Source of the DNA: an uncultured Gammaproteobacteria bacterium
GTDB lineage: Bacteria; Pseudomonadota; Gammaproteobacteria; Nitrosococcales; Methylophagaceae
Direction of reading: 5' to 3'
Assembly (NCBI GenBank): GCA_913042265.1
Contig: CAJWKF010000002.1
Coordinates: forward strand, 1-64,000
DNA: 64,000 bases
The notes below the pieces were generated by a model, which did no database searches, was not told the origin of the DNA, and saw only the letters and a list, made by a program, of their open reading frames with translations. This document shows positions 20,151 to 30,290 of this stretch, in pieces. The first letter of the stretch is position 1; each line of letters starts with the position of its first letter. A program made the position numbers and the translations under genes.

Positions 20151-20166
20151 TCAGGTTCCTTGCAGG

Positions 20167-22341
20167 TTAAATTTTATTTAATTTAGCATAGGTAAGCACA
20201 AGCCATTTACTACCAGCATGTTTGAAGTTAACTTGTACTCTGATACTTTTACCCGCACCTTCAGTATCAATTACAGTACCTTGTCCAAATTTTTGGTGAT
20301 GAACTTGCTCTCCAGGTAGAAAACCGGTCTCATTCAAAATCATTGTATGTTTTGGTGCCATGGTTGAATAGCCACTGTCTGCACCATTAAAAATGGAGTT
20401 AGTCCGAGCGCGAATTTCTTCTATACGCTCAGATGGAATTTCATTTAAAAAACGCGAGGGCATTGGGGACATTTCTTGGCCATACAAAAAACGTGACTCG
20501 GTGTGTATTAGAAATAAAGTTTGGCGGGCACGGGTCATACCCACATAACAGAGCCTTCGTTCTTCTGCTAGACGAATTGGGTCATCACTACTTTTTTGAC
20601 CCGGAAATAAGCCTTCTTCCATGCCGACCATAAAGACGACGGGGAACTCAAGCCCTTTAGCAGAGTGTAGCGTCATCAACTGGACGCAGTCCTCCCATGC
20701 TCCGCCCTGATTCTCTCCTGCTTCCAGTGCCGCATGAGATAGAAAAGCATCGAGTAAAGACATATTTTCAGTGTCTTCCGGTTGATTAAACTGCTTGGTT
20801 GCACTAATCAATTCATCTAAGTTTTCTATGCGACCTTGGCCCTTTTCAGTTTTGTCTTTGGAGTGATGGTCTCTTAAGCCGCTTTCATCTGTGGCTAGGC
20901 TAGTTAGTTCATGAAGGGGTAATTCTTGTTCAGGTGTTAATGAGTCTATTAAAGTAAGGAAGCTGGCCAACGCTTTACTTGCACGTGCTGCAAAGAGATT
21001 TTCTTTAATTAAGGTTGAGGCAGACTGCCATAGGGTTTGGTTTTGTTCACGAGCATATTGACGTAACTGTGTCAGCGTCGCAGCACCAATGCCGCGGGTG
21101 GGTGTGTTGACGACACGTTCAAAGGCCGCATCATCGTTGCGATTGGCAATGAGTCGGAGATAAGCTAAGACGTCTTTTATTTCAGCGCGTTCAAAAAAAC
21201 GTAAGCCACCATAAACACGATATGGCATATTTGCTTGAAGCAAAGCTTCCTCAATGGCCCTAGATTGTGCATTTGAACGATAGAGAACAGCGTTGTCTGC
21301 ACGGTTGCCTCCTTTACTTGTATGAAGCTTAATCTGTTCAACTAGATAGCTGGCTTCATCACGTTCGTTGTAAGCATGATACTGTTGAATCAAGTCACCA
21401 TCATCGTCTTCAGTCCATAAGTTTTTACCTAGACGGTGGTCATTATTAGCAATAACTGCATTAGCGGCAGCTAAAATATGACCTGTTGAACGGTAATTCT
21501 GCTCCAAACTAATGGATGTAGCATCCTCATAATCTTGGTGAAATTTTTGGATATTTTCTATTTTAGCTCCACGCCAACCATAAATAGACTGGTCATCATC
21601 TCCAACGATAAATAGGTGGCCGCTATTTCCTGCTAATAGTCTTAGCCATGCATACTGAATGGTGTTGGTGTCCTGAAACTCATCAACTAAAATTTGCTGG
21701 AATCGTTGTTGGTAATTAGCTAAAATATCGGGACGTTTATGCCATAGTTCATAGCTACGTAGTAGAATTTCACCAAAATCTATTACTCCAGCACGTTGAC
21801 AGGCATTTTCATAAGCTTGATAAATGGCCAACATTTTTTGGGAGTAGGGGTCTTGTCCTACCTGAATATGTTTGGCTCTTAGCCCTTCATCTTTTTGGCC
21901 GTTGATATACCACTGTGCCTGCTTGGCTGGCCACTGAGTCTCATCTATATCCATCGTACGTATTAGGCGCTTGAGCATTCGTAGTTGGTCATCACTATCT
22001 AGGATCTGAAAGCTTTGAGGCAAATCGGCTTCTTTCCAGTGAGCACGTAATAAGCGGTGCGCTAAACCATGAAAAGTTCCCACCCACATACCCCCAATGG
22101 GGTGGCCGAGCATATCCTCTATACGACCGCGCATCTCGGCAGCAGCCTTATTGGTAAAGGTCACAGCTACTATGTTGCCGGGAGAAAGTCCTTCTGCTTG
22201 AATAAGCCAAGATATGCGATGCACTAAAACCCGTGTTTTACCACTGCCAGCACCGGCTAGAATTCGAGCGTGACCAAGCGGTGCTGCTACAGCTTCACGT
22301 TGTGGTTTGTTGAGGTCGTTTAGTAGTTCAGAAACATCCAT
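20167..22341 (-). CDS. uvrD: DNA helicase II UvrD
   Basis: 724 aa; LNKPQREAVAAPLGHARILAGAGSGKTRVLVHRI, VDEFQDTN, GDDDQSIYGWRGA, LMTLHSAKGLEFPVVF. Confidence 0.95.
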   Translation of the reverse strand: MDVSELLNDLNKPQREAVAAPLGHARILAGAGSGKTRVLVHRISWLIQAEGLSPGNIVAVTFTNKAAAEMRGRIEDMLGHPIGGMWVGTFHGLAHRLLRAHWKEADLPQSFQILDSDDQLRMLKRLIRTMDIDETQWPAKQAQWYINGQKDEGLRAKHIQVGQDPYSQKMLAIYQAYENACQRAGVIDFGEILLRSYELWHKRPDILANYQQRFQQILVDEFQDTNTIQYAWLRLLAGNSGHLFIVGDDDQSIYGWRGAKIENIQKFHQDYEDATSISLEQNYRSTGHILAAANAVIANNDHRLGKNLWTEDDDGDLIQQYHAYNERDEASYLVEQIKLHTSKGGNRADNAVLYRSNAQSRAIEEALLQANMPYRVYGGLRFFERAEIKDVLAYLRLIANRNDDAAFERVVNTPTRGIGAATLTQLRQYAREQNQTLWQSASTLIKENLFAARASKALASFLTLIDSLTPEQELPLHELTSLATDESGLRDHHSKDKTEKGQGRIENLDELISATKQFNQPEDTENMSLLDAFLSHAALEAGENQGGAWEDCVQLMTLHSAKGLEFPVVFMVGMEEGLFPGQKSSDDPIRLAEERRLCYVGMTRARQTLFLIHTESRFLYGQEMSPMPSRFLNEIPSERIEEIRARTNSIFNGADSGYSTMAPKHTMILNETGFLPGEQVHHQKFGQGTVIDTEGAGKSIRVQVNFKHAGSKWLVLTYAKLNKI

Positions 22342-22509
22342 GATAAGGTTCTATAACAGGTTTTTGCAGACTAATTGACACGGATCATGCTAGATATCCT
22401 GTGTCACTAATTACTTCATTCAGTTCTGCATGACTTAATTTACTTTCAGCTTCTCAATTAGGGCTCTTTGACATCGCCGCTGGAGAATGACTCATTAAAT
22501 GAATGTTAT

Positions 22510-22836
22510 TTAGATATTACTATCTAAAAACGCAGTTAATTGTGATTTTGTGAGTGCACCGACTTTGGTTGCTTCTGCTTCACCACCCCTAAACAACATT
22601 AAAGTTGGAATACCGCGAATGCCATAGCGTGGAGGTGTTTCAGGGTTCTCATCAATATTTAATTTGCAGACAGTTAATCTACCCGCATATTCAGCGCCAA
22701 TTTCTTCAAGGATAGGGGCAATCATTTTACAAGGGCCACACCATTCTGCCCAGTAATCTACTAATACAGGAAGGTCAGACTTTAGTACTTGGCTTTCAAA
22801 ATCGCCGTCAGTCACATTGGTGACATTTTCACTCAT
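22510..22836 (-). CDS. trxA: Thioredoxin
   Basis: 108 aa; [21 protein letters not shown] and [15 protein letters not shown]. Confidence 0.96.
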   Translation of the reverse strand: MSENVTNVTDGDFESQVLKSDLPVLVDYWAEWCGPCKMIAPILEEIGAEYAGRLTVCKLNIDENPETPPRYGIRGIPTLMLFRGGEAEATKVGALTKSQLTAFLDSNI

Positions 22837-22935
22837 GTTTTATCTCCATTGGTATATAAGCTATTGGAGGACTATACTCTTGCTCCAACACAAACGACAT
22901 TTTTTCCTATCATCAAGGGTAATGCAAGTATTTCT

Positions 22936-24195
22936 ATGAGTGCACATTTAACAGACCTAGCTTTTAAGTCATTACCATTGCATGAATCGCTTCAAAAAGG
23001 CTTACAAAACGCGGGTTTCGAGTACTGTACCCCAATCCAAGCACAATCGTTACCGTTATTACTAGCAGGACGAGATGTGGCTGGCCAAGCGCAGACAGGC
23101 ACGGGTAAGACAATTGCTTTTTTATTGGCGGCATTTCAACGTCTATTAGAAGATAAACCCTTTAAAAGCTGGGATGGTAAACAACCGCGTGCTTTTATTC
23201 TCGCACCAACAAGGGAATTAGCGATTCAAATTGCTAAGGATGCGCATTTACTAAATGGTGAAGCAGGTCTGCGCATCGTGGTTGCCTATGGAGGCAAAGA
23301 TTATGAGAAGCAGAAGGAATCTATCAAGGCTGGTGTTGATATTTTAATTGGAACACCTGGAAGGTTATTAGATTATCAAAAACAAGGTGTTTTTAACTTA
23401 AAACAAGTACAAGTCATGATCTTGGACGAAGCGGATCGAATGTTTGATCTAGGGTTTATCAAAGATGTACGTTACTTTTTACGTCGTGTGCCAAACCCAA
23501 GCGACCGATTAGGCATGTTGTTTTCAGCTACGATGAGTTACAAAGTTACCGAGCTGGCTTATGAACACATGAATAATCCACAAAAAGTTCAAATTGAACC
23601 TGAAAAAGTGTCAGGTGACAGGATAGAAGAGTCTGTTTATTACCCTGCAAATGATGAAAAAATTTCATTACTACTGGCTTTAATCAAGCGTATAACACCG
23701 ACGCGAAGCATTATATTCGTCAACACGAAACATGCTGCTGACAAGGTATGGGGGTATTTGGAAGGTAACGGTTACCAATCTGCCTTGTTATCTGGTGATG
23801 TTCCGCAAAAAAAGCGGGAAAGTCTATTGAAACATTTTCAAGAAGGTGACTTTCATTTTATGGTAGCAACTGACGTTGCAGCTAGAGGGTTGCATATCTC
23901 TGCAGTGAGTCATGTGTTTAATTATGATTTACCACAAGATAATGAGGACTACGTCCACCGTATTGGTCGTACTGCAAGGGCTGGAGCAAGTGGAACAGCT
24001 ATTAGTTTTGCTTGTGAAGATTATGCATTTTCACTGCCGGATATTGAAGAGTACATCAAACATAAGTTACCTGTAGTAGCAACTTCTACAGAGGAGTTAC
24101 TAAAGCCAGCACCAGCAAAAAGGCCGGAGAAACGCCCACCAACCTCGCGTCAAAAAAGAACTCACCCGAGTAAACATGGCCGAATGGGTAGATAA
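22936..24195 (+). CDS. rhlB: ATP-dependent RNA helicase RhlB
   Basis: Frame of ORF 22789-24195; ATG 22936 gives MSAHLTDLAFKSLPLHESLQKGLQNAGFEYCTPIQAQSLPLLLAGRDVAGQAQTGTGKT; divergent from trxA as in E. coli. Confidence 0.93.
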   Translation: MSAHLTDLAFKSLPLHESLQKGLQNAGFEYCTPIQAQSLPLLLAGRDVAGQAQTGTGKTIAFLLAAFQRLLEDKPFKSWDGKQPRAFILAPTRELAIQIAKDAHLLNGEAGLRIVVAYGGKDYEKQKESIKAGVDILIGTPGRLLDYQKQGVFNLKQVQVMILDEADRMFDLGFIKDVRYFLRRVPNPSDRLGMLFSATMSYKVTELAYEHMNNPQKVQIEPEKVSGDRIEESVYYPANDEKISLLLALIKRITPTRSIIFVNTKHAADKVWGYLEGNGYQSALLSGDVPQKKRESLLKHFQEGDFHFMVATDVAARGLHISAVSHVFNYDLPQDNEDYVHRIGRTARAGASGTAISFACEDYAFSLPDIEEYIKHKLPVVATSTEELLKPAPAKRPEKRPPTSRQKRTHPSKHGRMGR

Positions 24196-24341
24196 TAAGC
24201 TCAGAAAACTAAAGATACTATCTTTTCTATGAAAGAAAAGAATTATTATTCTCTATTCTCAAAAAGACATAGCGTGAGAGTATTTTCAGCTGAATGTTAG
24301 GGTTTTAATCTAACGCATTGAACCAAAATAAAGGCTACTTG

Positions 24342-25058
24342 ATGAGGCTATATAAGTGTTTTTTACTGTTCCTTTTTATCAGCCTTACAGCCTGCCAGCA
24401 GACACGTGATAAAAATATAATTTCGGCAGAAGGTAAACCAAACACTGATCTATTACGAATTGCAAAGAGTGATATTGATGAAGTGATTGAGTTACATCAG
24501 CAAGCAGTAATGCAAGATTTGAAACAGCTAATGGTTAAGCTATATCATCGCAACCCCATACAACGATTTGATAAAGAAAAACGTTCCATAGAGGAAAGTG
24601 TTGATCTGGTATTCAAGAGGTCTTATAAATACGGATACTCTCATTGGGAAGGTTTAACGGGTACTGAAATTATTCATCTGTCTTTGGATAATGAATATCA
24701 TGTCAACGACCGGGTTTTAACATTTATTGTTGGACTTCGAAAAATGTTAATGGCTTCTTATGGTAACCATACAGAGTTTTACTATTTAATTAGTTTGAAT
24801 GAGCAAAAGTTATATAACAGCGCACGAAATATAGAAGTAGCAGCATGGATGCTATCTGAAAAGCGTGACCATCTCGGCCAACTTTTTATTTCAAGTGATA
24901 GTGTGGAAGATGAAACACGTAATTTAAGTTTTCAACGTTTGATTGGTAAAATGATTGCGACTCAAGATAATTTAGCATCAATAATCTCTCATAAAGAAGG
25001 ACGCTTGATTAAGACGATGATGTTTAAAGCTGCGACAATGGTTTTTTTACCAATTTAG
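24342..25058 (+). CDS. Uncharacterised lipoprotein
   Basis: Frame of ORF 24318-25058; ATG 24342 gives MRLYKCFLLFLFISLTACQQTRDKN, a lipobox (LTAC). Confidence 0.72.
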   Translation: MRLYKCFLLFLFISLTACQQTRDKNIISAEGKPNTDLLRIAKSDIDEVIELHQQAVMQDLKQLMVKLYHRNPIQRFDKEKRSIEESVDLVFKRSYKYGYSHWEGLTGTEIIHLSLDNEYHVNDRVLTFIVGLRKMLMASYGNHTEFYYLISLNEQKLYNSARNIEVAAWMLSEKRDHLGQLFISSDSVEDETRNLSFQRLIGKMIATQDNLASIISHKEGRLIKTMMFKAATMVFLPI

Positions 25059-26260
25059 CTTTTTAATTTGCTTAGGCTTGGGTTGGAAAAACGTTGCCCA
25101 GAGGCCTGGTGCATGAAGAGTCTTTTTAATAGACTATTATTATTTACAGCAGTAAAGCCACACTGCCTTGCTAGTTTAAGGGTAGGGTTGTCATTACCAA
25201 ACACCCTTTTAAAAGCATCCATAGTCAACTGAATCGCGATATTGTCACCCCTGCGTCGTCTTTGATATTTACCCAGCATCTGGAGACTACCGATATTACG
25301 CCCCTTTTTGTGAGTCTCAATAATAATCTCAGCAAGTGTGGCAGCATCTAAGAAGCCAATATTGACACCTTGGCCCGCAAGAGGATGAATTGTGTGTGCT
25401 GCATCACCAACCAGTGCGAAACCAGGCTCGATATAGTGATCTGCGTGACGTAGTTTTAATGGAAAACTCGCGCGCTGACTGACGTCTATGATATTACCAA
25501 GTTTGTAATCAAAGGCCGTGGCTAAGGCTTTTTTAAAGTCTTCATCATTAAGCTGGCTTAATGATTGTGCTTTGGCTGTAGAGTTTGACCAGACTATAGA
25601 GCACTGATGGGGATTTGCTAGAGGCAGGAAAGCTAGTGGTCCTCCAGGTAAAAATCGTTGCCTAGCTGTTTGTGTGTGGGAAAGTTCGGTCGTAACTGTG
25701 CATACGGTACCTTGTTGTTCATAATCCCATCCTTTTGTTTGGATCCCAACCCATTCTCGCAATGGTGATTGCGCGCCATCAGCTGCAACAATGAGATCAG
25801 CGCTGATCTGACGACCACTTTCTAAGGTCAGTGAACTACCTTCTTTTGAAATAGGCTTGTCTGGACAGATAAAATCAATATTAGGATATTGTTTACACTG
25901 GGCTAAGCTAGCTTGCTGGATATGTCTATTTTCTATCAAATGACCAAGGTGTGGTTCGCCAATGTCAGCACTATCAAAATGAATAGTACTCGATTCCGTT
26001 TCCCATACTTTCATATCCGTAAATTTACTAAGGCGTTCGCTAATAAAATGAGGCCAAATATTAAGGTTTTTGAGCAAATTCTCACTGGCTTGGCTGATAG
26101 CACTCACTCGCAAATCAGCATGATCGGTTGATAATATTGGTTTATGAGCAAAGGGCTCGATGAGCGCAATTTTGAGTGTCTGCTGACCGCCTAAAGCTGC
26201 AGCTAACGTTGCCCCCACCATACCTGCACCAACAATAATGACGTCATAATGTTTACTCAT
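25055..26260 (-). CDS. UbiH/UbiF/VisC/COQ6 family FAD hydroxylase, probably UbiI-like
   Basis: 401 aa; DVIIVGAGMVGATLAAAL, ADGAQSPLR, ALVGDAAHTIHPLAGQGVNIGFLDA; position downstream of ubiH in ygfB-pepP-ubiH-ubiI order. Confidence 0.9.
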   Translation of the reverse strand: MSKHYDVIIVGAGMVGATLAAALGGQQTLKIALIEPFAHKPILSTDHADLRVSAISQASENLLKNLNIWPHFISERLSKFTDMKVWETESSTIHFDSADIGEPHLGHLIENRHIQQASLAQCKQYPNIDFICPDKPISKEGSSLTLESGRQISADLIVAADGAQSPLREWVGIQTKGWDYEQQGTVCTVTTELSHTQTARQRFLPGGPLAFLPLANPHQCSIVWSNSTAKAQSLSQLNDEDFKKALATAFDYKLGNIIDVSQRASFPLKLRHADHYIEPGFALVGDAAHTIHPLAGQGVNIGFLDAATLAEIIIETHKKGRNIGSLQMLGKYQRRRRGDNIAIQLTMDAFKRVFGNDNPTLKLARQCGFTAVNNNSLLKRLFMHQASGQRFSNPSLSKLKS

Positions 26261-27462
26261 ATTGAAATACCTCTAGCGAGGCGGGGCTGTCTTTTACCGA
26301 GTCCCATACTTTTTTGAGCGAGCCAATGCTTTGCTGGTGGAAAAAGGTCAAGCATTATCAAGCCTGCACTTCGGCCATGGCCGAGTATAGAGTTGTCGTT
26401 ACTGAATAGCCTTACTAAAAGGTCAGTGGCTTTAATAACTGAGTCTTGATCACTTTGCTGCCAGTTCTGATACTCATGTAATAATTGAGCATTACCGCAA
26501 TCATTTACTTCATTGACGAGGACATCGGCTAAAGCAATTACATCGCGTAGGCCTAGATTAAATCCCTGTCCAGCAATAGGGTGGAGGTTATGAGCAGCAT
26601 TGCCAATGAAGACGATGCGATCTTGAATGGGCTGATCAGTCTGGGTCAGTTTTAGTGGAAAATGGCCACGTTTCCCAACTTGTGTGAATTTGCCGAGCCG
26701 ATAACCGAACTCTATTTGCAATTGTTTTAAAAAGGCTTTGTCATTGAGTTTATTGATAGCGGTTTCATCTCCACTTTTTACTGTCCAAATTAGACTGCAC
26801 CGTTGATTTGGCATTGGTAATAAGGCTATAGGACCATGTTCTGTAAAGCGTTCGTAAGCCCGATTGAGATGGGGGCGCTCAGTATTAATATTAGCGGTAA
26901 TAGCAGTTTGTTGGTAAGTCTGTTCTGTAACTGAGAGGCCAAGCAACTTACGAATAGTTGAGTTTGCACCATCGGCTGCCACTATAAGTTTAGCTGTTAG
27001 TGGACGCTCATTATCAAGAGTAAGCTCAACTACATTTTCTTGTTGATCCAATGCAGTAACGCTGCTAGGACAAATGATATCTAATTTTTCTTGCCCTGCT
27101 ATGGCTTGATTTAATACTTGACCCATAGCTCTCGCGAGAATAACTTGGCCAAGAGCGGGAACATTTTCAGTTTTTGCAGATAAACGGGTAGCACCAAAGT
27201 GACCGCGATCTGAAATATGAATATCGTTGATGGCTGTACTATGAGGAGCGAGCTGAGACCATAAGCCCATGGTTTCGAAAATAGACTGTGAGCCATAGGA
27301 TAGTGCTATGCCACGGTCATCATAGCTAGGTTGCTGATTAGTTTTAAAGTTAAATGACTCGATTATAGCTATTTTCAACGAGCTTGTTTTTAATGCGAAG
27401 GCGAGGCATGCGCCAACCATACCTCCACCAACAATGATTAAGTCGTAATCAGTTTTCTTCAT
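26257..27462 (-). CDS. ubiH: 2-octaprenyl-6-methoxyphenol hydroxylase family protein UbiH
   Basis: Frame of ORF 26257-27504; likely start MKKTDYDLIIVGGGMVGACLAFAL; GNAAHNLHPIAGQGFNLGLRD; follows pepP. Confidence 0.9.
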   Translation of the reverse strand: MKKTDYDLIIVGGGMVGACLAFALKTSSLKIAIIESFNFKTNQQPSYDDRGIALSYGSQSIFETMGLWSQLAPHSTAINDIHISDRGHFGATRLSAKTENVPALGQVILARAMGQVLNQAIAGQEKLDIICPSSVTALDQQENVVELTLDNERPLTAKLIVAADGANSTIRKLLGLSVTEQTYQQTAITANINTERPHLNRAYERFTEHGPIALLPMPNQRCSLIWTVKSGDETAINKLNDKAFLKQLQIEFGYRLGKFTQVGKRGHFPLKLTQTDQPIQDRIVFIGNAAHNLHPIAGQGFNLGLRDVIALADVLVNEVNDCGNAQLLHEYQNWQQSDQDSVIKATDLLVRLFSNDNSILGHGRSAGLIMLDLFPPAKHWLAQKSMGLGKRQPRLARGISI

Positions 27463-27466
27463 GTTT

Positions 27467-28780
27467 TCAGTGTGGGCTTTGTGCCATGAGTGTTTCGATT
27501 TCATCGATTTCTTTTGGTGCTAAAGCACTTAAAACCTCATTACCTGTCTTGGTAACTAAAACATCATCTTCGATTCGAATACCAGTAAAATGCCATTTTT
27601 TGGGAATATGTTCAAGGTCTCGTATATAAATGCCTGGCTCGACAGTGAGGACCATGCCAGGTTCTAGAAGTCGCCATTCGCCGCCCACTTTATAGTCACC
27701 CACATCATGAACATCCATTCCTAACCAATGACCAGTTCTGTGCATGTAGAATTCCCGGTAGGAGTTATTTTCAATTAATTCTTCCAATTCACCTTCTAGC
27801 AAACCGATGTCTATTAGCCCTGCTGTTAAGACACGAACAGCTGCTTCATGAGGTTGGTTCCAATGATTGCCTGGTTTCACAGCAGCAATGGCGGCTTTTT
27901 GAGCATTTAAAACGATTGTGTAAAGTGCTTTTTGGCTGGGTGTGAACTTCCCATTTACAGGAAAGGTACGGGTTATATCTCCTGCGTAAAAATCGTATTC
28001 AGCACCAGCGTCAATTAATAGGAGGTCATTATTTTTTAATTTATGGTTATTTTCGATGTAATGAAGTATGCAACCATTTTCACCACCACCAACGATAGAA
28101 GGGTAGGCGGGCGAACGGCAGTTATTTCTCATGAACTCATGAATTATTTCCGCTTCAACTTGATATTCCCATTTTCCCGGCTGTGTAAATTGCATTGCGC
28201 GTATATGGGCTTGCGCAGAAATCTCTCCAGCTTTACGCATGGCTTTAATTTCTGCACTGCTTTTGAAAAGTCTTAACTCATTGAGACAATGGTCGAGTTC
28301 AATTATTTCGGTTGGTGAATGCTTACCTTGGCGGGTCGCCTCGCGAAGGTGGTTTAAGAAACCTACAATACGTTGATCAAAACTAGCGATATTTCCCATT
28401 GTGTAGAAGACTTTTTCTCGATCTTCTAGTAGTCCAGGCAGGATGTCATCCAAGTCACTGATAGGGTATGAGTCATCAGCATCAAAATTCTTGATAGCAC
28501 CCTCTTGTCCTTCGCGGTATCCGTGCCAAATTTCTTTTTCAAGTTTTCGCTCTCGGCAAAATAATAAGTATTCACCGTGAGGTCTACCGGGGACAATAAC
28601 GATTACAGAATTAGGTTCATCGAAGCCACTGAGATAATGGAAGTTACTATCACTTCGATATGGGTAATCAACATCGCGATTACGAGATGACACAACAGCA
28701 TTTGGAAGTATAGCAATACTATTTGGGCCCATGATTTCCATGAGTTGTTGTCTACGTTTGGCGAATTCTTTTTTAGTCAT
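27467..28780 (-). CDS. pepP: Xaa-Pro aminopeptidase
   Basis: 437 aa; LLIDAGAEYDFYAGDITRTFPVNG, HRTGHWLGMDVHDVG, VLTVEPGIYI. Confidence 0.95.
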   Translation of the reverse strand: MTKKEFAKRRQQLMEIMGPNSIAILPNAVVSSRNRDVDYPYRSDSNFHYLSGFDEPNSVIVIVPGRPHGEYLLFCRERKLEKEIWHGYREGQEGAIKNFDADDSYPISDLDDILPGLLEDREKVFYTMGNIASFDQRIVGFLNHLREATRQGKHSPTEIIELDHCLNELRLFKSSAEIKAMRKAGEISAQAHIRAMQFTQPGKWEYQVEAEIIHEFMRNNCRSPAYPSIVGGGENGCILHYIENNHKLKNNDLLLIDAGAEYDFYAGDITRTFPVNGKFTPSQKALYTIVLNAQKAAIAAVKPGNHWNQPHEAAVRVLTAGLIDIGLLEGELEELIENNSYREFYMHRTGHWLGMDVHDVGDYKVGGEWRLLEPGMVLTVEPGIYIRDLEHIPKKWHFTGIRIEDDVLVTKTGNEVLSALAPKEIDEIETLMAQSPH

Positions 28781-28796
28781 AAAAGTATTTTTATTG

Positions 28797-29345
28797 TTAA
28801 TGTTCGACTATTTCTTTAGAAGTTTCGATAGGTTGAAGTTCACTATATAACAAAAAAAGACCCATTCTTAAATATTCGACTAATTCCTCAAAATTAGTTT
28901 CTTCTTCATTTGAATCCTCAAGGACATCATTGCTCATCTGACTTATTTTGATTGCATCTGCGATATATTCTTGGCAGTCAGCGGTGAGTTCAGTTTCATC
29001 GGTTAAGCCGGATGTGCCAAGTCCATATACTAAGCCTTGACACCAGTCTGTCATCGCTAATATGCGCGAGGGGAGTGGGGCAAGGTCATCAGGTAATTCA
29101 AGTTGTAAATCAAAATCAAGACTATTAAGAGACTGAACCGTCTGATCGAAGAGTGCTGTAAGATCTAAAATTTCTTGGTCATCAGGTGTAATATCGCCAT
29201 ATAAAGTCTTGTACCAATCTATACGGTTTGCTTGGGAATCCATACATAATAGACCACACAGGGAGCCTTGAAGTTCGGCTGCATTTGCAGGCCCATCACC
29301 GGTGTTTTTTTCTGGTGAAAGGGACGGGAAGTATAATTCTGACAT
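28797..29345 (-). CDS. ygfB: UPF0149/YgfB family protein
   Basis: 182 aa; AAELQGSLCGLLC, WCQGLVYGLG, FEELVEYLRMGLFLLYSEL; upstream of pepP. Confidence 0.9.
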   Translation of the reverse strand: MSELYFPSLSPEKNTGDGPANAAELQGSLCGLLCMDSQANRIDWYKTLYGDITPDDQEILDLTALFDQTVQSLNSLDFDLQLELPDDLAPLPSRILAMTDWCQGLVYGLGTSGLTDETELTADCQEYIADAIKISQMSNDVLEDSNEEETNFEELVEYLRMGLFLLYSELQPIETSKEIVEH

Positions 29346-29386
29346 GGTGACAGGACTCGAAGTTAAAAAACATATTATGACAGTTG

Positions 29387-29416
29387 TTGACCCAATCAGC
29401 AGGGCGAGGCTATAGT
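29387..29416 (+). promoter_or_regulatory. Sigma70-like promoter for TIGR02449/zapA unit
   Basis: TTGACC (29387-29392) - 18 nt - TATAGT (29411-29416), upstream of the ATG at 29452. Confidence 0.5.
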
Positions 29417-29451
29417 AAATACTTATTTTTGTAGCTTAAGAATGCATAATA

Positions 29452-29661
29452 ATGGAAAAAGACGAACTACAGCAACTAGAGCAACAAGTTGATGACCTAC
29501 TTCGAGTTAGTCGTCGTATGCGCGAAGAAAACATGTTATTGAAATCCCAGCAGTCTGCATGGCTGACAGAACGTACAAAATTAATTGAGCGCACAGAACT
29601 AGCTCGAGGACGAATTGATAAAATGGTTGAGCGACTAAAAGACTTGGATAGCGAATTATGA
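29452..29661 (+). CDS. Small coiled-coil protein, TIGR02449-like, upstream of zapA
   Basis: 69 aa; QLEQQVDDLLRVSRRMREENMLLKSQQSAWLTERTKLIERTELARGRIDKMVERLKDLD; overlaps zapA start by 4 nt. Confidence 0.85.
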   Translation: MEKDELQQLEQQVDDLLRVSRRMREENMLLKSQQSAWLTERTKLIERTELARGRIDKMVERLKDLDSEL

Positions 29662-29963
29662 CCTCGCCTGTTATCGTCAATATTTTAGGTAAAGAATATC
29701 AAATTTCTTGCCCTGACGAAGAAAAACCCGCGCTGATTGCCTCGGCTCAGCTCTTACACGATGGAATGGAAAAAATCCGTGGCACCGGTAAAGTCGTTGG
29801 ACTCGATCGTATTGCAGTGATGGCAGCATTAAATATTGCGCACGAACTGATCAGTTTGCAAGGTCATCAAGAGAATGGTGATCCTGAGACAACAAGTAAA
29901 CTTTTGCAAATGAAAGAAAAAGTTACGGCCTTTTTGAACGAAGACCGTCAGCTGGATTTATAA
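29658..29963 (+). CDS. zapA: Cell division protein ZapA
   Basis: 101 aa; VIVNILGKEYQISCPDEEKPALIASAQLLHDGMEKIRGTGKVVGLDRIAVMAALNIAHEL; upstream of 6S RNA. Confidence 0.93.
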   Translation: MTSPVIVNILGKEYQISCPDEEKPALIASAQLLHDGMEKIRGTGKVVGLDRIAVMAALNIAHELISLQGHQENGDPETTSKLLQMKEKVTAFLNEDRQLDL

Positions 29964-30006
29964 AATAATCATTTTACTGATTTAAAATTAAGAGTATGAT
30001 CATTAC

Positions 30007-30183
30007 GAGTTCTGCGGTGTTCGATAGCGACAAGTGTGTCTTGAGCCGATAAGCAATTGCTTCGGAAACTGATATTGAAATGGCGTGCAGGCCCGCAAGT
30101 CGGGAAGCCCAGGTTTCAATCGATGTATCCACTTGAACCTACATGGTTCGAGAACCAGTTCGTACCGGCATTGCGGGACTCTT
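30007..30183 (+). ncRNA. ssrS: 6S RNA
   Basis: Immediately downstream of zapA; shares E. coli 6S-like blocks (TTGAGCCGATAA, CACTTGAACC..GGTTCGAG, CGGCATTGCGGGACTC); termini GAGTTCTGC / GCGGGACTC pair; TATGAT (29995-30000) with TTTACT (29973-29978) places +1 near 30007. Confidence 0.9.
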
Positions 30184-30290
30184 TTCTTAGCTTTATTTCT
30201 TAAAAGCATCAAAATTAAGTATGAGTATTTCCCCCCAAGGCATTGTCTGTTTTAATGACGTATCTAATTACGCTATTTAAGGATAGATTG

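Noticed and set aside
22789-22935. N-terminal 49-aa extension of the rhlB ORF
   Set aside because: Overlaps the 5' end of trxA on the other strand; RhlB homologues begin at the later ATG (22936).
24220-24250. A/T-rich inverted repeat TCTTTTCT...AGAAAAGA after rhlB
   Set aside because: Stem is almost all A-T with no clear U-tract; not convincing as a terminator.
30003-30212. 69-aa minus-strand ORF
   Set aside because: Lies exactly antisense to the 6S RNA; composition follows the RNA and no protein family is recognised.
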